Origin: Scolanthus callimorphus
Taxonomy: Eukaryota; Cnidaria; Anthozoa; Actiniaria; Edwardsiidae
Assembly (NCBI GenBank): GCA_033964015.1
Contig: CM066917.1
Location: 28,905,951 to 28,969,950, forward strand
Direction: 5' to 3'
DNA length: 64,000 nucleotides
The notes under the pieces are model-generated. The model did no database searches and was not told the origin of the DNA. It worked only from the letters and a program-made list of their open reading frames with translations. Below are positions 34,103 to 47,500 of the stretch, piece after piece. Every line of letters starts with the position of its first letter. Positions within the stretch are counted from its first letter, which is position 1. The position numbers and the translations under genes were made by a program.

Positions 34103-35338
34103 GGGAGAGGACAAAACATGGAGTAGTACTCCATGGAGTACCCTTTGGAGTACCTAAAATGGAGTACCCCTGAAAAGTGTCTGTGATCATTTTCATGTAC
34201 GCACCTTTGTTTACCTCAAGCGTGAATGCTCATCGATGTTCAAGCATTAAGTTCAGCGATTTTGGCCGCCATCTTGAAATTTAGCGGTTGGTACTTCAAG
34301 TATGCATCATGTTAGTGTATCATGTTAGTATCGGTTAGTACAACATCTACATACATCTTCACACCTATCCACACCATCATCATATACATCATCATTAAAA
34401 CACAGGTCATTTGCCCCTAATAATCAAAATAATCCTCCTGGTTGATAGAAAAACCTTTTAAGTGGTAGACAACAGCTATCCACACCATCAACGGCTATCC
34501 ACACCATCATCCACACCATTGTCACCAATCCACACTATCATCATCACCTTTCCACACCATCACCAGCTATCCACACTATCATCACCTATCCACACCATCA
34601 TCCGCTATCCATACTATCATCACCTATCTATTTATTTATTTTATTTTATTTATTTAATAGCTTTCACCAATTCACAAATATAATTTACAAAAAACAAACA
34701 ATAGCACAATAAAAATATAAACAAATGATAACAAAACTTTGGTGAGGGTCGCACAACAGAGCGAGGCTCCAAATTAAGTGCGCCCGTTTCCAAATTAAGT
34801 GCGCCCTATCCATTCCATCATCACCTATCCACACTATCACCAACTATTCACACCATCACAAGCTATCCCCACAATCGTCACCTATCCATGATAGTGATGA
34901 TAGTGCATGTTGATAGGTGACTATGGCTTGGATAGCTGTAGTGTGGATAGGTGATGATAGCTGGTGATAGCATGGATAGCTGTTGGTGTGGATAGCTGGT
35001 GATAAAATGGATAGCTTGTGATGGTTTGGATAGGTGATGACAGTGTGGATAGCTGGTGATGGTGCGGATAGCTGGTGATGGTGCGGAGTTTACTTTGACT
35101 GGTGCATAACATGATACACTTCAGTTCAGGATCCGTACTTGAAGTACCAACATCTAAATTTCAAGATGGCGGCCAAAAATCGCTGAACTTTAATACTTGA
35201 ACATCGATGAGCATTCACGCTTGAAATTAATAAAGGTACGTACATGGAAATGATCATGGACACTTTTTAGGGGTACTCCATTTTAGGTACTCCAAAAGGG
35301 TACTCCATGGAGTAGTACTCCATGTTTTGTCCTCTCCC
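34103..35338. mobile_element. Inverted-repeat element carrying minisatellites, 9-bp target duplication
   Basis: GGGAGAGGACAAAACATGGA and its complement form the outer ends of about 230-bp arms, which include GATTTTGGCCGCCATCTTGA. The perfect 9-bp repeat accggcccc flanks it (34094-34102, 35339-35347). The core holds TATCCACACCATCA-type arrays on one strand (about 34475-34875) and the complementary GATGGTGTGGATAGCTG type on the other (about 34887-35090). Confidence 0.85.
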
Positions 35339-35655
35339 ACCGGCCCCTGGTTACTACCCTGTAAATAAAGTTCACTTATTTCTTATTTCCATGTCTCTTG
35401 TTTATTGTATCATTTGGTTAAGGTGAGGAAATCACTTTTCTCGATATGACTTACTTGGTTTGCCATTTGTGCGGGTTGTTTTCCTTTTCTGCTCTGGGTA
35501 CAGGCCTGCCCTACTCAAAAACGGAGAGAAAATCTTGAGACTCCCGCCAAAACCGGGATAGTTGACGTCCCTGTGATTTAGTTTTCTCATCAAGTTTGAA
35601 TGAGGAAGCAATGTAAATAAATAAATAAATATAAAATGAAATGAAAAGTGGAATT

Positions 35656-35790
35656 GTAAATAAGTTGCTTGCCGGCGGTAGATAGTGTTCCGCGGAGAAA
35701 GCCGAGTTTCAGATCGCCGGGCGCCATCTTGGATATATTGGTCGCGCGGCCTGGGGACGAACCAAAAAATACCCGTCCCCGTCCCACCCC
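35656..35790. repeat. Single-arm copy related to the palindrome at 52202-52415
   Basis: GGCGGTA...GTGTT...CGCGGA...AAGCCG...GATCG..GGGCGCCATCTTGGA matches one arm of the 52-kb palindrome in order, followed by GGTCGCGCGGCC. Only one arm is present. The flanking 35348-35655 and 35791-36473 hold no recognised feature beyond an isolated MITE family A end at about 36399-36440. Confidence 0.55.
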
Positions 35791-36473
35791 GTCCCCGTGT
35801 CCCCCTCCCCGCGTCGCCAATTTGTCAAACCACAAAATCTATATTGTATCCTTTTGTTTAGCTCGCGAAACTTATAGAGTCCTAGGTTGTCTAATTTTTT
35901 CAATTACCATGATATATCATTTTCTCTTGCATGAAGTTATCATGCATATGTGGTAAATACAAAAAGAGCTGGTTACTTTGTTAGGGTCGGAATATCGCAC
36001 TGAGCTCTCCCAAGTGAAGGACAAGCTAAAACCTGTCTGGTTTGTTTTGCCAAAGGCAAAGGTAAGCTTAAATGATATTGTGGCCAAAGAGCATTTTAAT
36101 AGTTTCAAACTGATATTCAACCTTTTAACAATTACATTTGACCTTTGGCGATTCGAAAGTTAACATGTTCAGTGTTTTGTTTCTACGATTTAATAAACCT
36201 TACATTATTTCACGGCAGTGATCTAATATCTAGAGCTAGAGTCAGAGAGCTCGACAAGGTCGACAAGTTTATGGCCCCCCATGACCCATTAAGCTCTTAA
36301 GCTCAGGAGGTTATTTGCCTCACAACACTACCAAATATAGTGTTTGTATGGGGAACTAGGGGGAATGTATGGGGTGATACAATACACTATATTTTCATTC
36401 TCTTACCCAGAGCTCCCTGGCTCGTCAAATGGATGTCACCGGGGTAAAATTCACTGTTGACTATACCCAATTT

Positions 36474-37217
36474 CCCGGCGTACTTAGTCGATAAAGCCAA
36501 TAATCGATAGCAATCGATACCAATCAATATCAATCAATAACAATCAATTGATTGATATTGGAAATCGATGATCAATCGATAACCAACCTGGCTGTGACCT
36601 TTTATCGATTGACATTGATTGGCATCAATTGATATTGATTGGCATCGATTGTTATTGATTGGCAACGATGTGCTTCGATTGGCATTGATTATACAATCAC
36701 GTGCCGGCAAACAACAACTACTGATGCAGTAAAGTGACCTATCAAGTATAATCAACTTGAACTCAAGTTGAAATATGTTTTATTGTAAAGCTTCGTAGAA
36801 ATAAATAAATACTAACAATCCATTATCTTGTATTATGTAGTAATGTATTTTTGAGGGGACTCCACGGCAGGAAAATAATTTGTACAAACCCCATTTGTGT
36901 AAAGGAAATCGTAGGCGGCCGGATGCTTTGAGTTGTGGAACCCAACGTTTTGAATTTGTTTTAGCATCGATTTTAGCAAGCATGAGGCATTGTTATAATA
37001 TGATGCGCCACAAGTTGAACTTGGCTCGCTGTAAAGCCAATAGCAATCGATGCCAATCGATGTCAATCAATGTAATTTCGGACGATCTTCATGTGACTAT
37101 CGATTGGTCATTGATTGATCAATATCAATCGATAATTAATTAAGCAATTTCCATCGATTGATATTGATTTATTGATTGGTTTTCGATGATCGATTGGCAT
37201 CGATTAAGTACGCCGGG
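36474..37217. mobile_element. ATCGATTG-rich inverted-repeat element
   Basis: CCCGGCGTACTTA and TAAGTACGCCGGG mark the ends, and ccaattt occurs directly outside both. The subterminal regions are dense with AATCGAT, CAATCAAT and ATTGATTGG words in opposite orientation at the two ends. No protein match is seen in the centre. Confidence 0.7.
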
Positions 37218-37419
37218 CCAATTTGCTATCCCTTAGGGTTAAAATCAATTTTCCAGATGAGCACCCACATCTATTTTTATGGGGAGTCCCCCCTCAATGC
37301 AATCTTAGGCGCAATCTAGGTGTAATTGAATTAGCATTTTTTTTAGAGAAAAATACAATAAACATTAAGAATCAAAGGCACCGAGTGCCTCGGTGAAATC
37401 ATGGATACTGTTTATCCAA

Positions 37420-38250
37420 CTAGTTTTGGACTTTTGGTCCTGTTCCCTTCCTTCCCGAGATATCAATTTTCTAGTTGTGATGATGTCATCGATGACGTTA
37501 TACCATGTGGCCTTTGTGCTGGACCCCCATTGTCACAAAGATAATTTACCTAACTTTGGTAACCTAGCGATGTTCCCTTCTCGAAATATTGTTTTTTCTA
37601 GTTTTCATGACGTCATCGATGACGTAATGTCATGTGACTTTGGTGCTGGATGCCCGTTGTCACTCAGATAACTTTGTCCAAGTTGTGCCACCAAGCGATA
37701 TTTCATCTCCAGATATTAATTTTTCTAGTTTTGATGACGTCATCGATGACGTAATGTCATGTGACTTTGTCGCTGGACCCCCCTTGTCACTAAGATAACT
37801 TTGTGCAAGTTGGTCACCTAGCGATGTTTTGTTCTCGAGATATTATTTTTTCTAGTTTTGATGACATCATCGATGACGTAATGTCATGTGACTTTGTTGC
37901 TGGACCCCCCTTGTCACTGAGATAACTTTGTGCAAGTTTGGTCACCTAGCGATGTTTTGTTCTCGAGATATTAATTTTTCTAGTTTTGATGACGTCATCA
38001 ATGACATAATGTCATGTGACTTTGTTGTTGGACCCCCCTTGTCACTAAGAGAATTTTGTACAGTTTGGTCACCTAGCGATGTTTTGTTCTTGAGATATTA
38101 ATTTTCTAGTTTTGATGATGTCATCGATGACGCAATGTCATGTGACTTTGTTGCTGGACCCCCCTTGTCACTAAGATAACTTTGTGCAAGTTTGGTCACC
38201 TAGCGATGTATCGTTGTCGAGATATTAATGTGTTTAGTTTAGATGAAGTC
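37420..38250. repeat. Satellite of about 127-bp units with CRE-like palindromes, 5' of SLC47
   Basis: Six to seven units each contain TTTTCTAGTTTTGATGACGTC-like sequence, then ATCGATGACGTAATGTCATG, TGTCACTAAGATAACTTTG and CACCTAGCGATGTTTTG. The core recurs near 37488, 37613, 37741, 37868, 37996 and 38122. Perfect TGACGTCA occurs at 37608, 37735 and 37990. The array ends about 270 bases before the first SLC47 coding exon. A GAGCGAGC microsatellite follows near 38272-38297. Confidence 0.88.
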
Positions 38251-38515
38251 ATGAACTAACACTTGCGTTATGAGCGAGCAAGCGAGCGAGCGAGTGACAT
38301 CTGGCCCACTACAATAACTCAGATAACTTTAAAATTTAAGAAGGACAGATGTGACTCCCCCCCCCCCCCTCCTTCTTTCACAAATCCGAGCTATGCCCTT
38401 TTGGGGTCAGTCCAGATCTTGAAATTATACCATATGACCTCTGCCTTGAAAGTATTGACCTTGACCTCCCAGCTGGTAAAATATCATTTGTATGTATTAT
38501 TCTGTCTATCTGTAG

Positions 38516-41500
38516 ATGACAAGTGACCCCATTTTATATGAGGATCAACTGGTAATTCATACAACACATAAATCAGATGTTGAACCAGGTGAGTAGTGGG
38601 TGTTGAACCAGGTGAGTATTGGGTGAACCCAAAAATGAAGGCTGGAAAAATTGTTTGCTGCAGTAAATCTTCTCATTTTATTTTACTTAGCAATGCTTTC
38701 TTTTTTCCTCATCAGAAAAGCCTAGAAGGATATGGAACAAAGTTTTCAACAAAACGTTAAGACATGAAGCCTCGCTGTTACTTCAGCTTGCTTGGCCAAT
38801 AGCACTGACATCTGCCCTCAAGATGGGCATAAGCACTCAAAGTCTTGTGTTTTCGGGTCATCTTGGGAAAACAGAGCTTGCTGCCGCTACTCTAGCTGTC
38901 TCCTTCATTAATGTCACTGCATTCTCCATTGCGGTTGGACTTTGCAGTGCCCTAGAAACATTATGCTCCCAAGCATTTGGTGCAAGGAACTTGAGCATGG
39001 TTGGCGTGTTCACACAAAGAGGCATCTGTATTTTAAGTATAGCTATGTTATTAGTATGTGCATTTTGGATAAATACTGAGCACTTCTTGGTTGTGATTGG
39101 AGTAGAACCACATATTGCAAGGTAAGTAATGGACAATGTGTGGTTCCAGAAAATAGTTATCCATCCTCCTCCGATGGAAGGGTGTTGAAAAGTGACCTCC
39201 CACCCCTCTGAAATGTCCAATCCGTTCCATGGGGAGGGGGGGGGATGGATATTGATTGATTTTAAAACTAAGAAGTGTAAAAGAGCAACAAAAAACCAAC
39301 ATGATTGTTTAGAAGCTGAGTTTTGGCTAATATGCTATCAACCGCCAAGGAATATTGACATTAGTTTGACTAATTGATAAGTCCTCATTTCATTTTTAAT
39401 TTTCACCATTGCTACACAGCTACACCATTACATTGGACCTTCGTGTGTCCTTTAGGAATTAAAATTATGGCTTTTTATAGCCACCCCCAGTGGGTGGTAT
39501 CTTTTTGGCATCCATTGTTTTGGCAAGCCATCCTCCCTCCTTTCCTACATGTTTAAGTTTGATATTTAACTGCCTGTGGAGACAACTAATGCATGTGAAT
39601 GAATTAATGATGATGATGAAATAATCAATTAATGTTCTTGCAAATTCTCTGTCTAGGATGGTTGATAAATATATCTTTCTTTCAATTCCTCTGTTGCCTG
39701 TAAGTACTAATTTGCTTTTTTTACCCCAACTAATTTCAAGTGACGTGCAATAACATAAAAACAGAGATGTTAAAATAATAATCTTGCTGACATAATAATT
39801 AAATCCAGACGTCTTCTCCAGGCATTTTCCATCTCATCTTTTTCGTACCTTGACAGGAGACCCAGATTTTGGATCAGAGAGGGAAAATGCAGTATTTGTA
39901 TGGAAAATAACATCTTAACCCTCTGGAAAATCAGTTAAATTGACCCCTTGCCCCTTTTGGAATTTCCAATTCCAATTGCCCTATACCCCTGTGGAAATCA
40001 TAGGCTCCTGTAGAATACAACCCCTGTGGAAATTCGAACCATAGCCCCATACTTGCAAAATGCCCTTTGGAACTTCCGTGGTAAAAAGACAGCTGTGGAA
40101 ACTCTAGGCTCAAAAAAACAATCCGGCCCCTAGAGGGACAGCAGATATTAAATGGAACAGCCCAAATTAAAATATTTTGTTTCATGACAAATGAATGTTT
40201 TACTTTAATGCAGGCCATGTTTGGACAGCTTGTTATGCAGCGGTATGTTCAAGTGCAGGGTATTGTAAGACCAGTGATGTACATCGGCTTGGTGGTGTTT
40301 GGTGCAGACATTGGGCTAAATGTTCTACTGATAAATGTCCTAAACCTTGGATTAAGGTGAGAGCAATCATATATAAGGATTCTAATAAGAGCTAGTCTGC
40401 ATAGCTGATTGTCATCATGCCTCCCTGGTTTACAAAGTGCCAGCGTATGGCATTCCATCTATTAGGTAATTAAAACTTCAGGACAATTTTTAATTTTTCT
40501 CTTCAACTTCTTTTCTTCTCCAGTGGTGTAGCAATTGCGTATATGGCAAGCTTCTACTTGAACTTTTTTCTCACGTTTTTATACATATGGGTCACAAAGG
40601 TACATAGAACCACCTGGCAAGGTAATACTATCCTCCTACATGCAGCCTCTAGTTAACCATTATCCTGCGAGATTGCGCAGAATATCGTCTGATACTTAGC
40701 CGACGAGGGACGAAGTCCCGAGTTGGCTAAAATCAGACGATATTCTGCAAAATCGAGCAGGATAATGGTTTTATTATTCAGCACATCGATAGCACAAAAA
40801 AACCCTGAACAACATGACTTTTGTGTATTATTTACGAGCTCAAAACATCATATTTCCCTGAGAGATGGATATCGCAGGATAGCTGTCATGTACAGAAGAC
40901 AGCTATTGGCGTTCCAATGACCATATTTGGGCAGTGCATCGATGTGCTGAATAATAAGACGCTTTATTGTGTTGATCTTTGCCACTTGAAAAGAAAGCTA
41001 AAACTTGTGCACCTGATACCATGGTCCATAAACTTCCAGTCTGTGCATGACGCACACAACAACAAAAAGAATGGGAAGTGTGTGAGCCCTATTTGTCCTG
41101 TTGAAGAATATAATGTTGGTCTATCAAAATACCGGGGCAGATCCAGCAATTTCAGGTCGGGGCTCAGATAATACAAATATCTAGGGTCCAAAAATTGCTA
41201 ATATCCTTCAGCAATGTATGGGAAAATCTCCTGTAAAGGGGGGGAAGGGGAAGTGACCCCCTCACCCAAACGGCCCTAACACCTGAACACAATCGGCACA
41301 GTTGAGAGGAGCCGACACTCTGGCAATAATGCATAGCTTTGCTAACATCAAATTCAGAGACTCTACAAAATGCTTAAAGCATGGTTGTATTTCCAAATAA
41401 GGAGAAATAGGCATGCTCTGTGCACATTGGTAATTGACTGTTTATTTTTCACTTGCCCAATTCAGGCTGGTCATTGGAGTGTTTTCAAGGATGGGGACAA

Positions 41501-44500
41501 TTTGTAGGCCTGGCTTTTCCTGGAATGATGATGCTCTGCCTGCAATGGTGGAGTTTTGAGATAGGAGCTTTTGTTATTGGTAGGTAAGATTGGTTCAATC
41601 TTTTCCCAGAGCCTACTCCGCTGTATGTTGTTTGCTGTAGGCTCTGGCGGCAGACAATCTTAGGCAGATTCTGATTGGCTGGTGTCCCCGCTCGCCATTT
41701 TGAAATGAAGTCATGTAAGGGAATTTTCACCAAAAGTAGTCTGGAAAACTACTGGAAACATGAAAAAAATTAAAAAGTATTGAATTTTATCATTGATTAT
41801 TGGAATGATATGATGATGCTCAGTTGTGTTTTGTTATTTAGTCAAGTTTGTGAGTTACCGCATTATTATTTTTTGGTCTGGTTGCCGTCGACGGAAACGT
41901 CTCGAAGTGAACTATGGATGTAGATCACGTGTGCTTGTCATTTTTATCTCATATTCTTTACTGAGCTATTCCATGGCTATTCATGGGATTATTTCATTGA
42001 CGTTGGTTGTTCCCTGCAGGTCGTTTTGGCGAGAGTAGCCTAGCTGCTCATGGAATTGTCTTTCAAATTGCGGTGGTAGCGTTTATGGTAAGAAATAGTA
42101 AATTTCATAGAGCGCATTCTAGTTGTCGTAGCAACGTTTTTTAAAGTACAATACGTAGACAATGAACGATTTCATTCCAGCTATTATTATACATTGTACT
42201 CACTATCTCGATTCTGATTGGCTAAAAGCGCGCGCTTTACTTTGGGAATCACGCACTTTGAGGGTCTCCAAGAATCAGCTAGCTGATTCTTGATACGCGC
42301 GCAATGCATCATGGAACTAGAGCGCTTTCCCTATTTTAACAAGGCGCTTGTGCAAAATAAATTGCTTGACAGAAAGAAAAGTATTTCTATTGAATCAATG
42401 TATAATAAAACAATTATTGAATTCGGTTTTTGTGATCTCCAGAATAAACAATATCTCGCCAAGTGGAATCAGGCTCGGACTTACGGCCTCGCCTGATTCC
42501 ACCTGTCTCGACATTGTTTATTCTGGAAATCACAAAACCTCATCTAATAATTGCTTATAAGTGCGCGTGCTCTTTTTTCCCAGCAATATCCATATCCAAT
42601 CCATGTCCCACATCTACCAGAATGCAACGCGCGCTTTTTTAACAGTTCGCTCGACAAATGTCCCACATCTACCCTCATGCAGCGCGCGCGCATTATAACT
42701 GGAATCGTCCATTTGCAGCCAATAACGTTATTTAACAAATAGATCTCGTTTTGCGTGCGTGTGTACTGTAATAGATACACAGAAGACGTCACAGAATGTC
42801 ATGAACAAAAAAGTACGCAACGAGACGCAGTCGAGTTGCGTGACTGTTTTTCATGACATTCTGTTACGTCTTCTGTGTATCTATTTCAGTACTTACGCAC
42901 AAAAACGAGATCTATTTGTTTTATACAACAACAAACAAGAATTTTTGTCAATCGTGTATCTGTACTCTTATAGCAACATGGCTCTCGACCAATCAGAGCT
43001 CGCGATTTACTAGTGTTGTTGTATAAACAAGTATAGTAGCAACCGCCTCACCGTCAGTCCAGTTGGTAGAGGGCCGTTCTGACGAGCAGGACGTCTTGGG
43101 TTCGTACTAAGACTCACGTCTTTTTATAAATAATTAAGGTGAAGGTGTTACCTTTGCTTTGAACATCTTCACATGTTAGACCTTCGCGTCTTTTCGCATT
43201 AGTACGTTAAACCGTAGGTTCCGTCTCTCACATGAAACCTGAACCAGAGGGACGTTAAAGAAACACGGCACGTCAGAAGTTGCCCATCTTCAGTGCAGGT
43301 CTCACAACATTTTGGCAACGATCGTTTTCCAAAGGGAAAATTGCGGAGACGAACAGAGATCGATATGTGCCGTCGCCTGAAAGTAAAATCGAGTCGCCTT
43401 GGCGACTTGCTCTATAGTTAGTAACTGTACTGTGGATTCTTTACTTACCCCTAGGGCTTTGTTCTTTAGTTCCTTTATAGTGGGTTCTATACTTAACTCT
43501 GGGGCTTATCGGTTGCAATTTCGAACCGTGTCCGGCTATTAAAGTGTTACATTTATATCTCCTTAGATTCCGCTGGGCATGAGTCTGGCAGCCGCTGTGC
43601 GCGTTGGGAATGTTCTTGGCGCTAACAAACCGAACTTGGCCAAGCTTATCACCAAGTTATCCATCACGCTGACAGGTAGGACACAAGGTTGAATGGGTGA
43701 TTCACCGGATAAAGTTGTGAGACCTGCTCCCTGCAACAATAACAACTAAGACTACAACAACATTGAACTACAGCAGTAGTAACAAACAACATCATAAACA
43801 GTAACAACATTGTGCATTGTTCCCTTTTATTTTTCAGTTGGTTTCAACATGATAATAGTGTGTTGTTTGATTGGATCAAAAGATTATGTTGGCCTGGCTT
43901 TTACAGAAAACGGGTGAGAAAAGGAACCTACACACTTGAAACGAATTTGAAGAAAAATACTCCTTTCGTGAGAGTATACAACCGGATCAACCATGTTTTT
44001 TAAACCTGTAAATCGGTTTTTAGTCATCGAGCTCGGACTATTTGGTTATGCCCCTATTTCCGGTTACTCGTCTGTTACTCAATGAACTTCGGTTTCAAGC
44101 TGTGCCAAGTTTTACCAACCCCGTAGAATATAAGCAAATAGCTTCCTGTACGCTCTGTGTACCTATGTTTCGTTTGCTTGACGCAATCCCCTGTTCTCCT
44201 TACTTGTTCTGCTAGTTACCTTTTTTTTCACGGAAATTCGCCTTCTCGTCAAAATCTAGCCAATCACATCGCATGAAATGACTAATAAGCCGATCAAAAT
44301 GTTTTTTTTTTCACAGTAATACGAAATCTCCTCTGTTGCATAATTCAGTTCCTTTTCCTTTCTTGTACTAATAAGCTGGGGTATAAAATAAGATTCTGAG
44401 TTGTTTGAGGAAACTACAGGTTTTACTTTATAACATTTGGTGAAACAACCGTGACACAGCCCCAATTAAACTACTAAGCCTGATTGCTTTAAAAATGCCT

Positions 44501-47500
44501 AGTAGCCTAATTATCGGCCATGCCTCTTTGTTGCAGAGAAGTACTTTCTCTTGTTACTAAGGTCATTCCTCTGATCGGAGCTTATGTACTTTTTGATGCT
44601 ACACAGGTAATGTCATGGACTGTAGTAATCTTTGTCTGTGAGTTCCGTGCCGCTTATTATCTATGCATGGAGCGATGATGTGGGGCAAATCCTCTCAATG
44701 CCTCTGACACATTATTGACATTTTAGCGACACGTTATTGGCACGTTATTGGCGCGAAATTGAAACGTTAATAACGCGTTATTGACACGTTATTGGCCATT
44801 CTCGTACCCAGAGCTCCCCGGCTCGTCACTTCGCGGGGGAGGCTCTGGGGACATCCATTTGAGGGCCTTCGCCAATTGGCTCGTTTTGAACGTTGGAGCA
44901 TGCGCTGAAAGGTCTATTAAATCTCGCGCATGTGTCAGTGGCTCAGTCACCAGAGCCTCTCCCGCGCGAGGTTACGAGCCGGGGAGCTTTGGGTTCGGGA
45001 ATGGTTATTGGTACGTTACTGACACGTTGCTGACACGCAATTGGCACGTTATTGACGAGTCATTGACACGTTACTGAAACGTAATTGGCACGTTATTGAC
45101 ACGTTATTTGTTATTGACACGTCATTGGCACGTTATTGACACGTTTGGCAAGTCATTGACACGTTATTGGCACCTTATTGGCACGTTGCTGACACGTAAT
45201 TGGCACGTCATTGACACGTCATTGGCACCTTATTGGCACGTTGCTGACACGTAATTGGCACGTTATTGACACGTAATTGGCACGTTATTGACACGTTATT
45301 GGCACGTTATTGACACTTATTGACACGTAATTGGCACGTCGTTATTAACACGTTTCTCCGCTTGCTAGGGTGTATGTTCGGGTGTGGTTCGTGGCTGTGG
45401 ACGACAGAAGATTGGTGTTCTTATTAACTTTGTCAGTTTCTATGTCGTTGGTTGCCGTTAGGCCTCATATTGGCATTTGTTCTTCAAAAAGGGTTAATTG
45501 GTGAGTAGAACCAAAGAGTTTTTACATGTGTGATGTATTATCCTAGCTTCGATACATATTTCTTCGTCTGGGTGAGAGCACAGTGAAAACCCGTATAAGC
45601 GGGCCGCGTATAAGAACCCACAAATATTTAGCCTAAAATTTTCAATAGGTTCATATTTTACAACAACAAAAAATGAAAGTACAGATAAAAATACAGAAAA
45701 AATGTTCTAGGATTTCAGTTAGTGAACTAGAAATCTAAAAATTAACCTTACTTATCATAGCCTGTAGAAGTTACTTGTGCTGATCTCTAGTACCTAATTA
45801 GCTTAAATGCCATTTCTATAAGAACCTATTTAGGTTTTTACTGTAGTCCTGAGAAGGAATGTTGATGGTGACTGACAGTTTGACAACCTGAAATCCTATC
45901 AACAGCTCCATTAAAATCCCCTCAAGCGCGCCATTAAAATCCAATTAACAGCTCCAACAAAAAACCCATCAGGCAATCCATTAAAATCCCATCAACCGCT
46001 CCATTAAAATTCTATCAAGCCCTCCATTAAAACCCCATCAAGCACTTTCTTAAAAAAAACATCAAGTTCTCCATTAAAATCCCATCAACCGCTCCATTAA
46101 AGTCCCATCAAGCGCTCCATTAAAAACCCATCAAGTTCTCCATTAAAGTCCCATCAAGCGCTCCATAAAATCCCATTAACCGCTACATTAAAGTCCCATC
46201 AACCGCTCCATTAAAATCCCATCAACCGCTCCATTAAATCCCATCAATCGCTCCATTAAACCACTCGATGATGGTGATTGGTGATGATGTTATCTTTTCC
46301 AGGTTTTTGGTGGGGAATCGTGGCAGCTCTACTTGTACAGGTTAGTTTTTTCTTATTTGCTCTGTAAATTGCTTCTTATTTATTGCCCCCGGACTATGTG
46401 CGGACTATTTCGGTTCACTCGGTTGGTACTCCATGAAGTTCGCTTCAAGCGGCGCCGAAGCGTGGTGTCGCGGCTCCAACCGATCTCGAACTTAAAGTTA
46501 CGATTATCATCACTTGTCAAATAGCCTTCAAAATTTCGATGATCGCCATTTTTGCGACATGATTGTATTACAACTGTCCTCGTTTTGTTAAAAACTATCA
46601 ATAGAAGGAAGCAATGTGTATAAATGAACATGAATAAACATGGCCTAAAACCGAGGGCGAACCAAAAAAGATAACAGCCCCAAGACTCCCATCCACTGCA
46701 CCCTTAAAGGGGCACTCGCACGCTTAATATTCGTCCACCGTGGACATAAAATAAGTAAAATTGTAACCGTGAAAACACATGTACAATTGCCCGTAGTAAT
46801 CAAAATAATCCTCCAGATTAATAGAAAAACCTTTCAAGTGTTATACAAATGCAATTCTAGGTTGTTTTGACTAGGATGGAATTGGATTGCGATTTGAGCT
46901 ATTTTCTTGTCAGAGAAGCGGCCCGCAAGCGTGCGAGAGCCCCTTTAACGCCTACGGCAAAGTCGTGCCAGAGTCGCAAAAGGAAAGGTTCGACAGAAGT
47001 TCGACGTTTGCCGTAGGGCAAAGAGCGCTTCAAACAAGTGTGCTAAATATATGTATCCATGCGAACATCACTTCCATTGTTTAAAAAACCAAGCCAGATT
47101 TCCTGTTGATTCTAGGCAACAACATATGTTCTGTTAATTTCTTGCACGAACTGGCAGCAACAAGCAGACATGGTAAGTTATATAGATAAAAACGGCTCTT
47201 CAGGGATCGTGCGCGTCCTGGAATATCCTGGATTTTCATTTCTTTCCTGAAAAGTCCTGGAATTTGAAGGAAAATCCTGGAAAATTCCTAGAAAAAATTT
47301 TCAACTCAAATGTGGTTGAATCAGTAAGTTTCGTGAATCTGATTTTGGGCTGCAAATTATGACATCCTCCAGACTTATTTTTTTGGGGGAGGGGGCATTT
47401 GTACCCAATAACAACTCCTGGAAAAACTAGAAATACTTCAAGGAAAATCCTGGGTGTTTGTCATTCAGAAAGCATACAAACCCTATTATATGTCTTCGAC

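Noticed and set aside
41580..41586. Alternative SLC47 exon 6 donor GTAAGA at 41584
   Set aside because: It would add bases that break the join to GRFGESS in exon 7; the GTAGGT donor at 41580 keeps the frame.
43046..43115. Functional tRNA gene
   Set aside because: A and B boxes are present, but no acceptor stem or cloverleaf closes, and the body continues as a dispersed repeat.
44706..46262. CRISPR-like array reading of the short tandem repeats
   Set aside because: There are no unique spacers of constant length, and the setting is introns of a eukaryotic gene; these are minisatellites.
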